Assembly (NCBI GenBank): GCA_030278955.1
Contig: JAOANR010000003.1
Location: 62,138,195-62,202,194 of the forward strand
Reading direction: 5' to 3'
Source: Hygrophila difformis
Taxonomy: Eukaryota > Streptophyta > Magnoliopsida > Lamiales > Acanthaceae
Length of the DNA: 64,000 bases
Positions 1 through 11,494 of this stretch are shown here, in pieces. The notes beneath the pieces are model-generated. The model was not told the origin of the DNA. It worked only from the letters and a program-made list of their open reading frames with translations, and searched no databases. The stretch's first letter is position 1; each line of letters starts with the position of its first letter. The translations under genes were made by a program, and so were the position numbers.

Positions 1-734
1 TTTTGGATACAATTTTATATATTTTTTGTATTGATTTTAGTTCACTATAAAATATAAAAACAACAATAATTTAATTGAATTGGAAAGATTGAGTAAATAA
101 TCCAATAAATTAAATACTTACCATGCATCAATTTAAATAGGTAATAATATAATTATAATAATTTTTTAAAAAAATTGGCAAATTGATATCTGCTTTAATT
201 AAAATTTAAATTCAATCCATAGAATTTAAATGGAAGTTTATGTGGAAATTCATTATTAAGATTTGTATGTAGAACAAATTTTTTCTATTCAACTAATTAA
301 AATTGAAATTATTAATAAATACCTTATTATCCATTAGAACTTAAATGTCCGGCTAAAGTTGAAATCTTAATTTGGCATTGATTAACTTTCTTTTCGCTTT
401 TAGTTAGTGATGTAATATAAATTTATTTTTATATTTGATTTTATGAATATATATGGTATTTTTATTACCTTTTAAGATATATGATTTAAAGATATTATTC
501 ATATCTTATATGGAATATTTTTTAAGTTAATAATATATATCTTCTACCATTATCATTTAAACATACCTCATTATAACTGAAGATTGAAATCCGCAACAAA
601 TGAGTTTAAAATTAAGAAATAATTTATTCATAAAATTTTTTATTAGTTTAAACATTGGAATTATATAATAGTAGTAGTTGGGGAATGGAGAATGATTCAA
701 ATTAGTTATTTATTTTCTTCCAATTCTTTATTTA
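1..734. other. AT-rich DNA without recognisable gene
   Basis: Very AT-rich sequence with only short ORFs and no domain I recognise. It probably belongs to the Helitron whose 3' end lies at 2467, but I could not identify that element's 5' end. Confidence 0.4.
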
Positions 735-1143
735 GGGGGGTGTATTCAATCCAGAGTATGTATGATTTTTTTGGACTTTTAAAGTTGGGGTGTATTCAAT
801 TTAAATTTTAAAAAGTCTTTAAAAATCTAGGTGTATTCAATACATATTTTAAGAAGTCTTTAAAAATCTAGGTGTATTCAATAAGATTTTAAAAGTCTTT
901 AAAAATTTTGTGGTATTCAACAATCCATGGATTTTAAATCTTTATAAATTTTAATGCATTCACTTAAAAAATATAACTAAACAAAATCTCTATCAACAAT
1001 CCAATATTTCTAAAAGTGAGCAAGACTCTAGCCAAACTCTATATGGAGTCTATACAAAATCAATCAACTCTATGTAAGTTTATGCACTCACTAAATCCAC
1101 TAACTTTTTAAAATTCATTAAACTCTGGATTGAATACACCCCC
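735..1143. mobile_element. Tourist/Harbinger-like MITE, about 409 bp
   Basis: The left end reads GGGGGTGTATTCAATCCAGA (one extra G on the outside). The right end (1123-1143) is its inverted copy, giving about 21 bp of terminal inverted repeat. TTA flanks both sides (732-734 and 1144-1146), which fits the 3-bp target duplication of PIF/Harbinger elements. Inside, the left third carries about three copies of a roughly 52-bp unit with GGTGTATTCAAT and AAAGTCTTTAAAAAT. There is no coding capacity, so it would need a transposase in trans. Ends and duplication are seen directly; the superfamily is inferred from them. Confidence 0.8.
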
Positions 1144-1221
1144 TTAGTATAGTAATTTGTGATTATTCTAAAATATTTTAATTTGATATTATTCTAAAAT
1201 ATTTTAATCCAATTTTAAAAT

Positions 1222-1862
1222 AGTTGGGGGTTTAGGCGGTTGGCCCACGGTGGGGCGGGCCCTCGGCCTAGCCCAACCCACAGGCGGATTGCGGGTCAGG
1301 TGGTCTTTTTAATTAATTTTAAAAATAGTTTTTATTATATAATATTTTTATTTATTTAAATTTAATATATTATCTAATTTAAACTTAATTTTTTATATTC
1401 TCTTTTAAAAAATCACATCAAATTAATATAGAAAGTAATTTTTTTTTGCGGAATTATAGAAGGTAATACTAAATAGCCCAATAGATATGTAATGACCAAA
1501 AAATTATTTTAGTTTAATTTAATTAGCATTAAGTCAATTTTATAATTCTTTAATAGTATTTTACAAAAATAATGTATAAAATTAAATTATATATTACCAA
1601 ATTAACGTTATGATTTCAAAGAACATCTAACCAACGGACATTAATATAATCATTATGTTATTTAACTTTCATAGCAAATTAAAAAATAAAAAATAAAAAT
1701 AGCTTGGCCCGCAAGTTGATCCGCACCCGCCGCGTGCTTGCCCTAACGACGACAGGTTTAAACCGGCTTCCAAACGAGCATCTATTTGTTCAACCCAACA
1801 CAACATTTAGGGAAGGTGGGGCGGGCTGGCCCAACAGCCCGAGCCAATTTTGACACCTCCAT
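1222..1862. repeat. Degenerate MITE remnant with GC-rich ends
   Basis: Two GC-rich islands (about 1227-1305 and 1703-1850), rich in GGCCC, GCGGG and GGGCGGGC words, bracket an AT-rich core. The right end contains GGCCCAACAGCCCGAGCC followed by TTTTGACACCTCC, an arrangement common at plant hAT-type MITE ends. I found no clean terminal inverted repeat or target duplication, so the limits are approximate and the class is an inference. Confidence 0.35.
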
Positions 1863-2438
1863 GTAAAGATGTATCCTATATTTATATGTAAGTTATTACT
1901 TAATATTAAAGGTATAATAACACTCTAAAAATAAGAGAAAAAACAAATTTGATATTCAACTATTTTTAACTTCTTTTAATTGAATAAATATAATATGAGA
2001 ATTATAAATTAATTATTAAATTTATATTAGTCGAAGAACAACATTGATTTGGGGAAATTGGGAAGATAAATCCAATAAACCGAAAGACGAATGTACTGCA
2101 GAATGTCATTTATAAATTAAGTAATGATTATAAATTTATCTAGCAAAATGATATATTAAAAAAATGCAAAATCAAATATATTACAAAAATTTTTATTGTA
2201 AATTTATAAATTAAATAATGTAAAATTATTATGGGCTAAATCAATCAAATAAGAAGATTATGAAAATAGCTTAACTGTCAAAGTTGCTAAACCACTTTGT
2301 CATATTTTTACTTACAAACCACTTTGTCATATTTCTCTCAATAATGCGGTTAGAAATGGCATAACTCAAAATTACGTAATAAAATATTTAAAATCTTAAA
2401 ATATTATGTTATTTCTTTTTTCAATGTAAATTTAATTT

Positions 2439-2467
2439 CCCGCGCATTGCGCGGGCGGGTACGCTAG
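2439..2467 (+). mobile_element. Helitron 3' terminus (hairpin plus CTAG)
   Basis: CCCGCGC (2439-2445), a 3-nt loop and GCGCGGG (2449-2455) form a perfect 7-bp GC stem. Twelve bases later the sequence is CTAG followed by T. A short hairpin 10-12 nt before a terminal CTRR, with T as the 3' host base, is the standard plant Helitron end. The body must lie upstream on the plus strand (1863-2467 or further left). I could not place its 5' end, and no Rep or helicase coding is visible there. Confidence 0.75.
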
Positions 2468-2468
2468 T

Positions 2469-3279
2469 TCTATATAATAAATCCTGAATACATTTTGGTA
2501 TGTGCAGACTGTATTGTCCTTATTGTATCTTATATTTTTATCTTCATTCTTATTAAAAAATATCAAATCAAGGTTATATCTGTAAATCATTATAAAACAT
2601 GATCGAACATATCAACGGCTCACATCATGACACATCATAAACACCACATCATTCTCTAAAAAATACCACAGGCTGACACGTGTCATCTATATAATAAATC
2701 TTGAATAAGTTTAATCTATTTTAAATCTTTCTTAAAAAATATCTTTCTAAATAATCACATCTATATTTAGAAAATAAATCTACACTAATATATATATATA
2801 TATATAATATCTTGATAAAATCATTCTATGTTTATTAAAAAGATATAAATTATAAATACATTAAACGATACTATTATATTTTATATTTTATAAATCTATC
2901 TATATAATAAATTCTGAATATTTTTTGACATGTGCAAACTGTATTGTTCTTATTGAATCTTAAATTTTTATCTTAAATCTTATTAAAAAATAGAAACTCA
3001 AAGTTACATCTGTAAATCATACTAAAACACCATAAAATATATCTACGGCTCTTATCATTATACACCATAAACGCCACATCATCATCTCAAAAATACAAAA
3101 TGCTGCCACGTGCCATCTATATAATAAATCTTTAATTAAATATAATCTATTTTAAATCTATTTTGATATAAAAAGATCATGAGAAAATCTTTCTATATAT
3201 TTTAAAAAGATATCAATATAAAACAAAGTCAATTATACTATAATATTTTATATTTAACAAATATTTAATTAAACTTATA
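2469..3279 (+). repeat. Tandem array of Helitron-type 5' ends, about 430-bp period
   Basis: The word TCTATATAATAAAT, typical of one class of plant Helitron 5' ends, starts at 2469, 2686, 2899 and 3116, spaced 217, 213 and 217 bp. The blocks at 2469 and 2899 are alike: a GTGCA-ACTGTATTG segment, later CACCACATCAT, then a CACGTG-containing end. The blocks at 2686 and 3116 are alike: AATCTATTTTAAATCT followed by TA-rich DNA. This makes two copies of a compound unit of about 430 bp. No coding potential. The first copy abuts the Helitron 3' end at 2467. Confidence 0.6.
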
Positions 3280-3536
3280 CTTCCTTCATTTTTTTTAAAA
3301 GTTACACTTCTCATTTCACGTATGTCAATACACATTTTCAACGATTAATAACTCAAATTCGGTACAAGTGAAAATTCTAAAAATTTGATATTTAAAAACT
3401 ACAAGATGAGAAGAATCCAACGAGATCTCACTTGGCTATATTTTGTCTTTTATAACGATAACAAAAATAGAAGTTAAAATGCTACCATGAACAGTAAGAA
3501 AAAGTCAAAACGTAACACTTAAAAAAAAGGAGGGAG
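3280..3536. mobile_element. Stowaway-like MITE (257 bp)
   Basis: Bounded by TA on both sides, with ends CTTCCTTCATTTTTTTT and AAAAAAAAGGAGGGAG. The internal text (CACATTTTCAACGATTAATA, then GTAACACTT near the end) matches the other 257-262 bp Stowaway copies of this window in reverse orientation. Non-autonomous; mariner-type ends. Confidence 0.75.
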
Positions 3537-4571
3537 TATATATTATAAATTCTTTAATTTCATATATATATAACATTATTATATAAATATTAGTCTAATT
3601 ATATTACAATTTGAACCTAATATATTAACATAAATAATATAATAAATTAATTTTTTTAACATAAATCATGTATAGATGAACAATTGCTTAATTTTTCAAT
3701 CCTGAATTGTTCTAAGTATGTAGTTGAATTGCCCTTGCTGTGTAGTTGAATCCTTTATATACAAAATGTGTATATAGGGGCATCGCTGAAAAGTACTATA
3801 GCACATCGTTAAAATGCACATCACAAGTCACTGAAATATATTATAGTGCTTCGCTAAAAATATATATGATTCCATCTCTAAAGTGTAAAGGATTCTGTTG
3901 CTGAAATGAATAAATTCTATCGTTGAAATATATAGGATTTTATCGGGGTTCTGTTGTTGAATTGCTCATGGTATATCACTGAATTATCCCTCACACATCG
4001 CTGAATTGCTCATCTGTCATTTCCACATCTCTCAGTCATAGCTAAAAAAAAATAATATCAATTTAATGGGGATTGAATCTGTTAAATTTGTGTAATTACT
4101 AGCTTATACCCTTATAATTAATTCAAGCATTAAAATTAAGAACACATCAATGACTCAAATTAGTTGTCTTGGTGCACAACCAAATTAATTGGTAGTACCA
4201 TAACTCCCCATACTATAAGTTCTCCAATGGTATGTATAATATTACAAAGTATTAAACAAATATTAATAATATTAAAAAATTATTTCATAGTCATAAAGTT
4301 GATGGGTGTTAGTGTTACATAATATCATATAATGTGGAAATAAATATATTTTGAAAAAAAATAGGGCCAAATGAAAATTATAAAAAATATAAAAAAAGTT
4401 GATAGGTGTTAAAATGATATTTTCAAGGAAAACGTCGAAATAGATAGGTTTTTTTTCTAACATTATAAATTTGATGTATATTTTTTGGGAACTACTTTTA
4501 TTTTTTCTTCAAAAAATGAGTTCTTATATTTTTATAAGTTATAGTTGGTTAGCTATATTTCATTCGTCAAA
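3537..4571. other. AT-rich intergenic DNA
   Basis: No gene seen. Between about 3777 and 4010 short phrases built on ATCGCTGAA(A/T) recur (CATCGCTGAAAAG, TCGCTAAAA, TATCACTGAATT, ATCGCTGAATTGC), a weak degenerate repeat of about 25-35 bp. Confidence 0.4.
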
Positions 4572-7040
4572 TCTATATAATAAATTATAAATATTTTTGT
4601 GCATATACCAAATGTATTTTCTTTTAGTAACATTGATGTATATCATCTTATTATGATTTAAGATACTGTATTTAGAAAATCAGTTTTAATGTTAATGTAA
4701 ATCTAGATTGTTCACATCAATTTTTTACGACACCATTTTTCCAGTGTTTAATTGATTGATTGATAATAATTTGACGGGCTAAGACCATGTTAATAATAAT
4801 GATCTAAAAAAATATTCTGGTTGTGTAAATGTTGCCTTATTTTGTGGTGTATTATCGAAGCATTTTTCGTAAAGGTTTATTATATGGATTATATTTGCAT
4901 CTTTCAATTTTCATTCAAACGTAAAAGAAATAGAAGAATGCAACGGTTAAGGGTTAATGTTTTTTCTTTAAAAAGATTAGCATGTGTGGAGTTGTCGGGA
5001 AATAAAAGTTTATGCCGCTTTTGTGTCATATATGGAAAAAATAATAAACTACTTAATTTTGTGTTGAGTTATTTCTGTTTTTGAGCCATTGATTATTTTT
5101 ATTGTGGTTTTCGGCCTTGACAGGGCATTTGGACCGAATTAAGGGCCATTTTAAGAAATTCATAATTAATAATAATCATACTATAAATATAAATATTTTA
5201 CAAAAATATATAAGAGAAATCAAATTTAATAATTTTAGTCGGCTATATAAATTAGTTGTGTCTTCCATAGTTGAGTTAGTAAACCTAAATTTTAACCACA
5301 AAAATTCAAGATATATAACACTAGGTAAACGATTAGATAAAAATATGCCAAATCTAAATTATAAAAAATATTTTATAGTGATGGCTGATGGGGGTGGTAG
5401 GTGTAATAATGAAGGATATTAATGGAGCCTCAAATGTTAATATGATTTAGACTGATATAGAACATTTTGTGATATACACATCGATTTACATATATCATAT
5501 GTATGACTATATTTCACGACTATTAGTTTTAGTTTTTAACCTATTGTTGTTCTTAATAATGATTTGATGTGTTCACCATGCTCTTCTTATTTTTTCATTC
5601 CTCCTTTATACCTGTCAACAAGTTGTATTCTTTTGACTTAGTGTTTGGGGACTAATTTTTTTCTGGTACTTGGATGTCTGGCGAATTAAATATTTCCCTA
5701 AGTAAAATGGTTTAGTCTTAAAGGTTCATATTTATTCTAGAATAATCTTGGTTGGTTCTTTGAACTGAGTCTTGGGGTTCTCAATGGGTTTTGTTTTGGA
5801 AGAGGTAATGTGGAAATTTGAATTTTGGTTATCAGTCTATGTTTTACAGATATGTATGCATTTTTGTGTTGGTTGGAAATTATCTGATGGAGATGAATTG
5901 AATGGTTAAGGCTTTTGTGCTTTGTGGTTTGAATTGCATTGGATTTTTTCAGAAATTGATTTATATGCTGCCATTGGATAGCCTTAAGTTTTAATATAAT
6001 CTATAAACTTGAATTGTGGATAATTATGTGCCATTACAAATGGAAAAATGAGAGGAATTATTAAGTTTAGATGTATGAAAAACTAGATAAAAATAATTCA
6101 TAAATGCCGGGCATCATTGTAGCACTATTACACAAGAACTGTTTTGTATGAGATCTTAAACTAACTCCTTAGATTTGCCTTGATTTCTAAACTTTTTTTA
6201 GGTGAATACCAGGTTATTACCAGGCCTCAATGGACCAAGACTAATCAATCGAGGATCGATGAGTATTGAAGGGTCCTTGATTTCTAAACTTTTGGGTGAT
6301 ATTCTATATATTTATTTATTTTAATAATAAGTGGAACACAAATTTATAGGAAAACTAGGCAGTCCATGGAATGAAACTTGAATCAGAAAAAAAATTACAA
6401 AATTATATTTATAGAAAAAATATTCCACTTAAACATTAGAGACTTCATATTATACATTTGGGAGGGATGAACAAATAACTCCACAACAATCAGCAACTTG
6501 CCTAAAGGTTTTTGATCTTAATAAAAGATAGAACGATTCCTTTTGTGAACACTCTCACCGCACAATACATCATACACTTATTTGTTATATATTTCAATCA
6601 TTCGAACTGCAATTTCATATGTAATGTCACTGCATCCTTATAGTAATTATTGATTGCCCATAGTAGCTTTTTATCTTGGAGCTAGGCTGAATTATAATGA
6701 AATATATAGTCATATTTTGGTATTCGAAAAGAGTTCATATCCATACATACTTACTTGGATCATATCCTTATCAGTTTTTATATATGTTTCTTGAACATGT
6801 AGAACTACATCTACCAGTGTTCCTATGTCCTTATTTTATATGGAGTATATTGTTCTTTTTCTTTTTCTTTTGTTTTTTTTTCCGGATCTAAGAAGTAAAT
6901 TAAGATGTTTGAACTCTGTATGCTATAAACGAGGCACCTAAACAGTTTTAAGTATAATAACAATGCCATAAAATTTTTTGATTTTATTTACTGAAAAAGA
7001 TAGAAAAAACCGCCCATGCGCAGCGGGCGAAAAAATCTAG
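4572..7040 (+). mobile_element. Non-autonomous Helitron, 2.47 kb
   Basis: The 5' end is TCTATATAATAAATT preceded by A (4571). The 3' end is CTAG (7037-7040) followed by T (7041), so insertion between A and T is satisfied. CGCCC (7011-7015) and GGGCG (7025-7029) form a hairpin 7 bp before the terminal AAAATCTAG, matching the Helitron signature. The interior is AT-rich with ORFs of at most 106 codons. None resembles Rep, helicase or a captured host exon that I can name. It must have been moved by proteins from another element. Confidence 0.7.
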
Positions 7041-7429
7041 TATTAATTAATATATATAGGCTATCTTTTCACAAAAATATATCACTTCTCCTAAAATTAT
7101 TATACAATTATATAGTTGCTAATCGCAAAAAAAATATATTTTATAATTATATCATTCTAATTGAATATAAATATATACTAAATAGTATAAATATTATATT
7201 TTATTATATTAAAAATAATACAAAAAATTATAATTTTTAAGAGAATTGTGAAAATTTATATATTCTATATATAATTGGTTTAGAGTAAATTAGTTACTTT
7301 CGTAAAGCATATTATAAATAAAAGAATCGGGTGTATAAAGAGTTATCGGGATGCGAATAGATCCAACAATAAATAAAGAAGGAAAAATTATTTTTTTAAT
7401 CTATTTTTTAAGAGATACTCCATTAATCT

Positions 7430-7930
7430 ATATTTCAATAGATTTGCAATTCACGGAAGAACAAATATAAATCTAGCTTTGTTAGATATTGAAATGTTAA
7501 ATGTTGCAAATTCTATAAATTTGAAAAGTTTCTCTGGAATGCCGCTACTGAATGAAGTTTTAACGTCTGAAACAAATAATCTATTGATACTAGAAGAGAC
7601 ATTATAATAAGAAAGAAATGAAGGCGGATCATGCTAAACTATTACTTTTGTTGATTAATGAATAGATGAATACTTATAATAAAATAATGTATGTAGTTGA
7701 TAGTGATGAGGGTTGATTCTTTTTTCTTTACGTGGTGGAACTGACCAGACATTTATCGATAATTTATCTAGAAAATATTATGTTTAGCCATTCGTAGGAG
7801 AAGTGATATTGTGTTGCATAGAGCATCCGGTGGAATAGCATCCCTACTCCTCCCAAGAGGTATGACTGCATATTCTAGATTTTGTATTCCACTAGAGTGT
7901 GACGAGAATTCTACCTGCAAAAAACTTATC
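7430..7930 (+). pseudogene. Helitron helicase (PIF1-like) remnant, N-terminal part
   Basis: Broken plus-strand reading frames keep phrases of the Helitron RepHel helicase. About 7460-7560 reads like NLALLDIEML...LKSFSGMPL. About 7800-7925 reads DIVLHRASGGIASLLLPRG followed by AYSRF.IPL, which corresponds to the helicase region after Walker A (ASSGIAALLLPGGRTAHS in typical members). Stops and frameshifts interrupt it, and no Rep (HUH) domain is recognisable upstream. The fragment is not functional. The family match rests on remembered motif patterns, not on a search. Confidence 0.6.
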
Positions 7931-7999
7931 CCATGAAATTATTTAACATCTCTTCTCATTAAAACAAAACTCATTATTTGGGATAAAAAAATTTATTGG

Positions 8000-8840
8000 T
8001 AGAATGATTACGAACCCGTTTGAATTAACCAAAATCCTCATTCGATTTTTCAGAGGAAAAAAGTCACACTTGCAATTTGTTTTACATGACTATAAAAAGA
8101 AGTCAATGTCATCAATCTTTAAAGAATGTTGGACTCTATCTTAAAAAATCCATTTTTGCCCATGTTAGTGATACGTTGCAATATATTGTGTCACTAGAAA
8201 GAGGGGACTCCAAGTATTAATATGTAATTAAGATGAATTTAACCCAAGTTACTATAAGAAATATTGTTTACAATGAAATTTATATATGACAGAAATTTGC
8301 ACAATGAATTCTTCATGTAGGTGATGGTAATTTGTAAATCTGGTATTGATCTTAGAGATGTGTAATTAGATGTGATATTTACAGATGATAATTTTATACA
8401 CTCTACGGGAGTAGATCCTATAGCGGCAATAGTTGAGAGTACTTATACAAATATAAAGTGCAACACTTCAAATCAAGATATTTTTAAAGATATTGCTATA
8501 CTAATCCCTACCAATGAGATTGTTAATACAATCAACGATTAGATCATGGAAAGTATGTCTGCAAATGAAAATGTATATATATATATATATCAGTTCTAAC
8601 AATATTTGTCAAGAGGATGAAAGCATAGATAATGCCAGTGAATTATTTTCACTGAAATATCTAAAGACGATAAATTATTCTGGATTACCGAATCATGAAA
8701 TATAGTTGAATTAGGAGTTGCATAGTCATGCTTATTAGAAATATAGACACATCAAATAAAGTATGCAATGTAAATAAGTTGATAGTAACCAAGACGCAGA
8801 ACCATATTATTGAGGTTAAATTAATTTTCATGAAACCATG
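8000..8840 (+). pseudogene. Helitron helicase remnant, C-terminal part, copy 1
   Basis: Plus-strand fragments read VGDG near 8320, then STGVDPIAAIVESTYTNI (8402-8455), ILIPTNEIVNTIND (8500-8540), DESIDNASELFSL and INYSGLPNHE (8610-8700), and LLIRNIDTSN with KLIVTK (8725-8800). These follow the order of the C-terminal half of Helitron helicases (GDG, APTN..V..IN, SGLPNH, LLRN.D, LCNGTRL). Stops and frame changes occur throughout. A diverged copy of the first two-thirds follows directly (8845-9463). Confidence 0.65.
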
Positions 8841-8844
8841 AAAG

Positions 8845-9463
8845 TAAAAAATTATTGAATGGTAGAATGATTATGAGAACCAAACTCCTCATTCGATTTT
8901 AGATGAGAAAATTTCAACTTGTAGTTTGTTTTGCTATGATTATAAACAAAAGTCAATGCTAATCTTTAAAGAATGTTGGACTTTATCTTCCAAAACAAGT
9001 TTTAGCTATGAACGGTTATGTTGCAATATTTCGTGTTACTAGCAAGATGTGGCTCAAAGTATTAATATGCAATTAAGAATGATTAACTCAAGATATCATA
9101 AGAAATGTTGTTTACAATAAAATTTATATATGATAGAAAATTTGCAAAATGATACTCGATGTAGGTGATGGTAAGGCCAGTATTGATTTTGAAAATCTAT
9201 AATCAGATGTGACATTTTCGTATGATATTCTTATAAATTATACGGGTGATCCTATAGCGACAATTTTAAAGAGTACATATACAAATATAAACTGCACAAC
9301 TTCAAATTCAAACATTTTTAAAGATAGTACTATATTAGCCCATACCAATGAGATTTTCATAAATGAAATTTTTGTGAGGGAATTTTTCATATTATACTTA
9401 ATATTTATATTTAAATTTTGTTTTATTTTAATAAATTTCAAATCAAATAAAAATATTATTTAA
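8845..9463 (+). pseudogene. Helitron helicase remnant, duplicated copy 2
   Basis: This segment repeats 8000-8540 at an offset of about 835-845 bp. Examples are AAAGAATGTTGGACT near 8121 and 8967, and GATCCTATAGCG near 8410 and 9245. The longest open piece (9209-9463) reads YTGDPIATILKSTYTNI and ILAHTNEIFINE, again Helitron helicase phrases. Other interruptions confirm a pseudogene. Two adjacent partial copies imply a local tandem duplication or two nested Helitron fragments. Confidence 0.6.
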
Positions 9464-9540
9464 TAATTATTTTTATTGATTTTTAGGTTTGTACTGGATA
9501 AGCTACAGAAGCTAAAGAAAACGGTATAATATGATTTCTT

Positions 9541-9927
9541 AGAGGGTGTTTGTGTGTTTTGGGACAGATTGTTTGATTATTGCGTTTGCAAAACGCAAAT
9601 AATCAGTTAATCATGTTTGTGTACTAACTTCCAATAATTTATTATTTGCGTTTTAAGGGAATGAAAAACTATTTTCTTGCTGCTAAATTTTGGTGCTGCA
9701 AGAAAATTGTGTTTAGCAAAAAATAGATTTTACTATATTGTTGCCTTTGAGGTAATGAAAAACGCAAATCCAAATATTTTTTTAATGATTATCTGATTAT
9801 TGCGATTTGAAACATAAGCTCATCCAAACACTTAATTTTCTACATCACGTTTTGTTACAACAATGATTTGATTATCCATTTTCTAAACGTTGCAGCACTT
9901 TTTAAAACGCACACCCAAACACCCTCT
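9541..9927. mobile_element. MITE with GAGGGTGTTTG ends
   Basis: Left end GAGGGTGTTTGTGTG and right end CACCCAAACACCCTC form an imperfect inverted repeat with an 11-bp perfect outer core; TA lies on both sides. The interior has many ATTATTGCG and AACGCAAATAATCA words. No coding. A further 130 bp on its right side (9929-10060) is an inverted copy of its right half, and a related element appears near 21745-21900. Superfamily not certain. Confidence 0.55.
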
Positions 9928-9928
9928 A

Positions 9929-10065
9929 TTCAGTGTTTTGAAAATTGTTGTAGCGTTTTGAAAACGGATAATCAGATAATTGCTGTAACAAAACATGCTT
10001 CAGAGAATGAAGTGTTTGGATGAGCTTATGCTGTTTCAATCGCAATAATTAGGTAATTAATTTTT
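9929..10065. repeat. Inverted copy of the right half of the neighbouring MITE
   Basis: Read on the minus strand, this segment (CATAAGCTCATCCAAACACTT, GTTTTGTTACA, AAAACGC) matches 9780-9915 of the preceding MITE. The two together form a large imperfect palindrome centred near 9928. It could be the remains of a second element or a fold-back duplication. Confidence 0.55.
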
Positions 10066-11494
10066 AAAATGTTTGGCTTTGTATTTTCAGGTTGTAAAAT
10101 TACCATAAAGGGTAAGAGTAAAAAAATTAAATTAATTTTTAATTTCCATATCTTATTTATGTTATAATTTTTTGTATTCATGACTTTTCCAACAATATAC
10201 ATTTAAATTCTTTTATATATCAATTTTTAATTTCTCTTTATAACACCCCGTAAAAAAAATTTTAAATAGAAATTTAAATTTTAATAACTAAATATTCAGA
10301 ATTTATCATAAATAAAATTTTTTTTAGCAGGTAAAAGGAAAAGGGCATTTATTTTTAAAGCGTGAATTTATTTAAATCAGTCTTAGTTGAGAATTTAATT
10401 TGAGGAATTAAAAACTTTTAAACCCGAGACCATTAACTCAGCATATAAGTATTAATTTATCAGTTATCAATAATTTATTTAAGTCCCCCAATTTATGTAT
10501 ACGAGTTGGATTAAACATTGCCAAAGGCAAATTAAGTTAAACCAAATTATCCGACGAGGGTACCAGATAGAAATATAATTTGAATGGCCAAAATAGACGA
10601 GCTTATGAACTATTGGACTCTAAATAAATATTATTGGACATGATTAAGGGATGAAATGAATAATCATGGTCGGAATAAAACACTTAGCCAATTAAGTTAT
10701 GAAATTTAAAGACAAACTAATTTTTAATTAGCAAAACGTTTAGTTAATATTTTCCAAGACCTCGATCAATTTTTCTAAGGAAGTTAATTAGTGAGTGAGT
10801 TAAACTCATTGGATTGTACATAAGTAATTGGGTTAAATGTTAATACACTCGATTATGGCGACAAGGGAATCCACAACCAGATAATTTAAATCAATTAATC
10901 CACTAACAATATTATGATGGTAAAATTAAATATTAAGTTAAGATATTACTAATTGAGTTCATTACGAATAAGATTATGAATCCTAAAACCGCATAATGGC
11001 CAAACGTTAGGAATTTTTGAGTTAAATATTGCACTAAATAAATTCGGACTCAAATTATATTATAAATTAATCATTAAGGTTAAATTAAGAATACATTAAT
11101 TGTCCGGATTAAGAAAGTTGAAGTGGTGAATCATTTCACCAACGGTGGTAAATTAATAGATGAACTAATCCATTAAATAACACAAAATATGATTTAGACT
11201 ATAAAACTAAATACTTGTAATTAAAATTATAACACTTAATACATTTAATTATCAGGAATTGCCCGACCGTTAATTTGCGAATGTCCCGAATTGAAGAATA
11301 TGGAATCCCAAATTATTTGACTAAATATACCGGATAATTAAATAATTAAGTCCACAACTTAGATTAATTAGTCAATTAAGTCCATTGGGTATTTTTTTAT
11401 TGGGTCAATTAGTGTGTAGACCAATAAACAATTTAGAAGGATTAAGAAAATATAGAAGCCCAAAACTCAACATCAAGGCCCAAGCCCATACCCT

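Noticed and set aside
2469..3300. Regularly spaced repeats that might look like a CRISPR array
   Set aside because: Spacing over 200 bp, related spacers, eukaryotic AT-rich context and Helitron-type motif.
4821..5422. ORFs of 87 and 106 codons in the Helitron
   Set aside because: Lys/Asn/Ile/Phe-rich as expected from AT bias; no motif.
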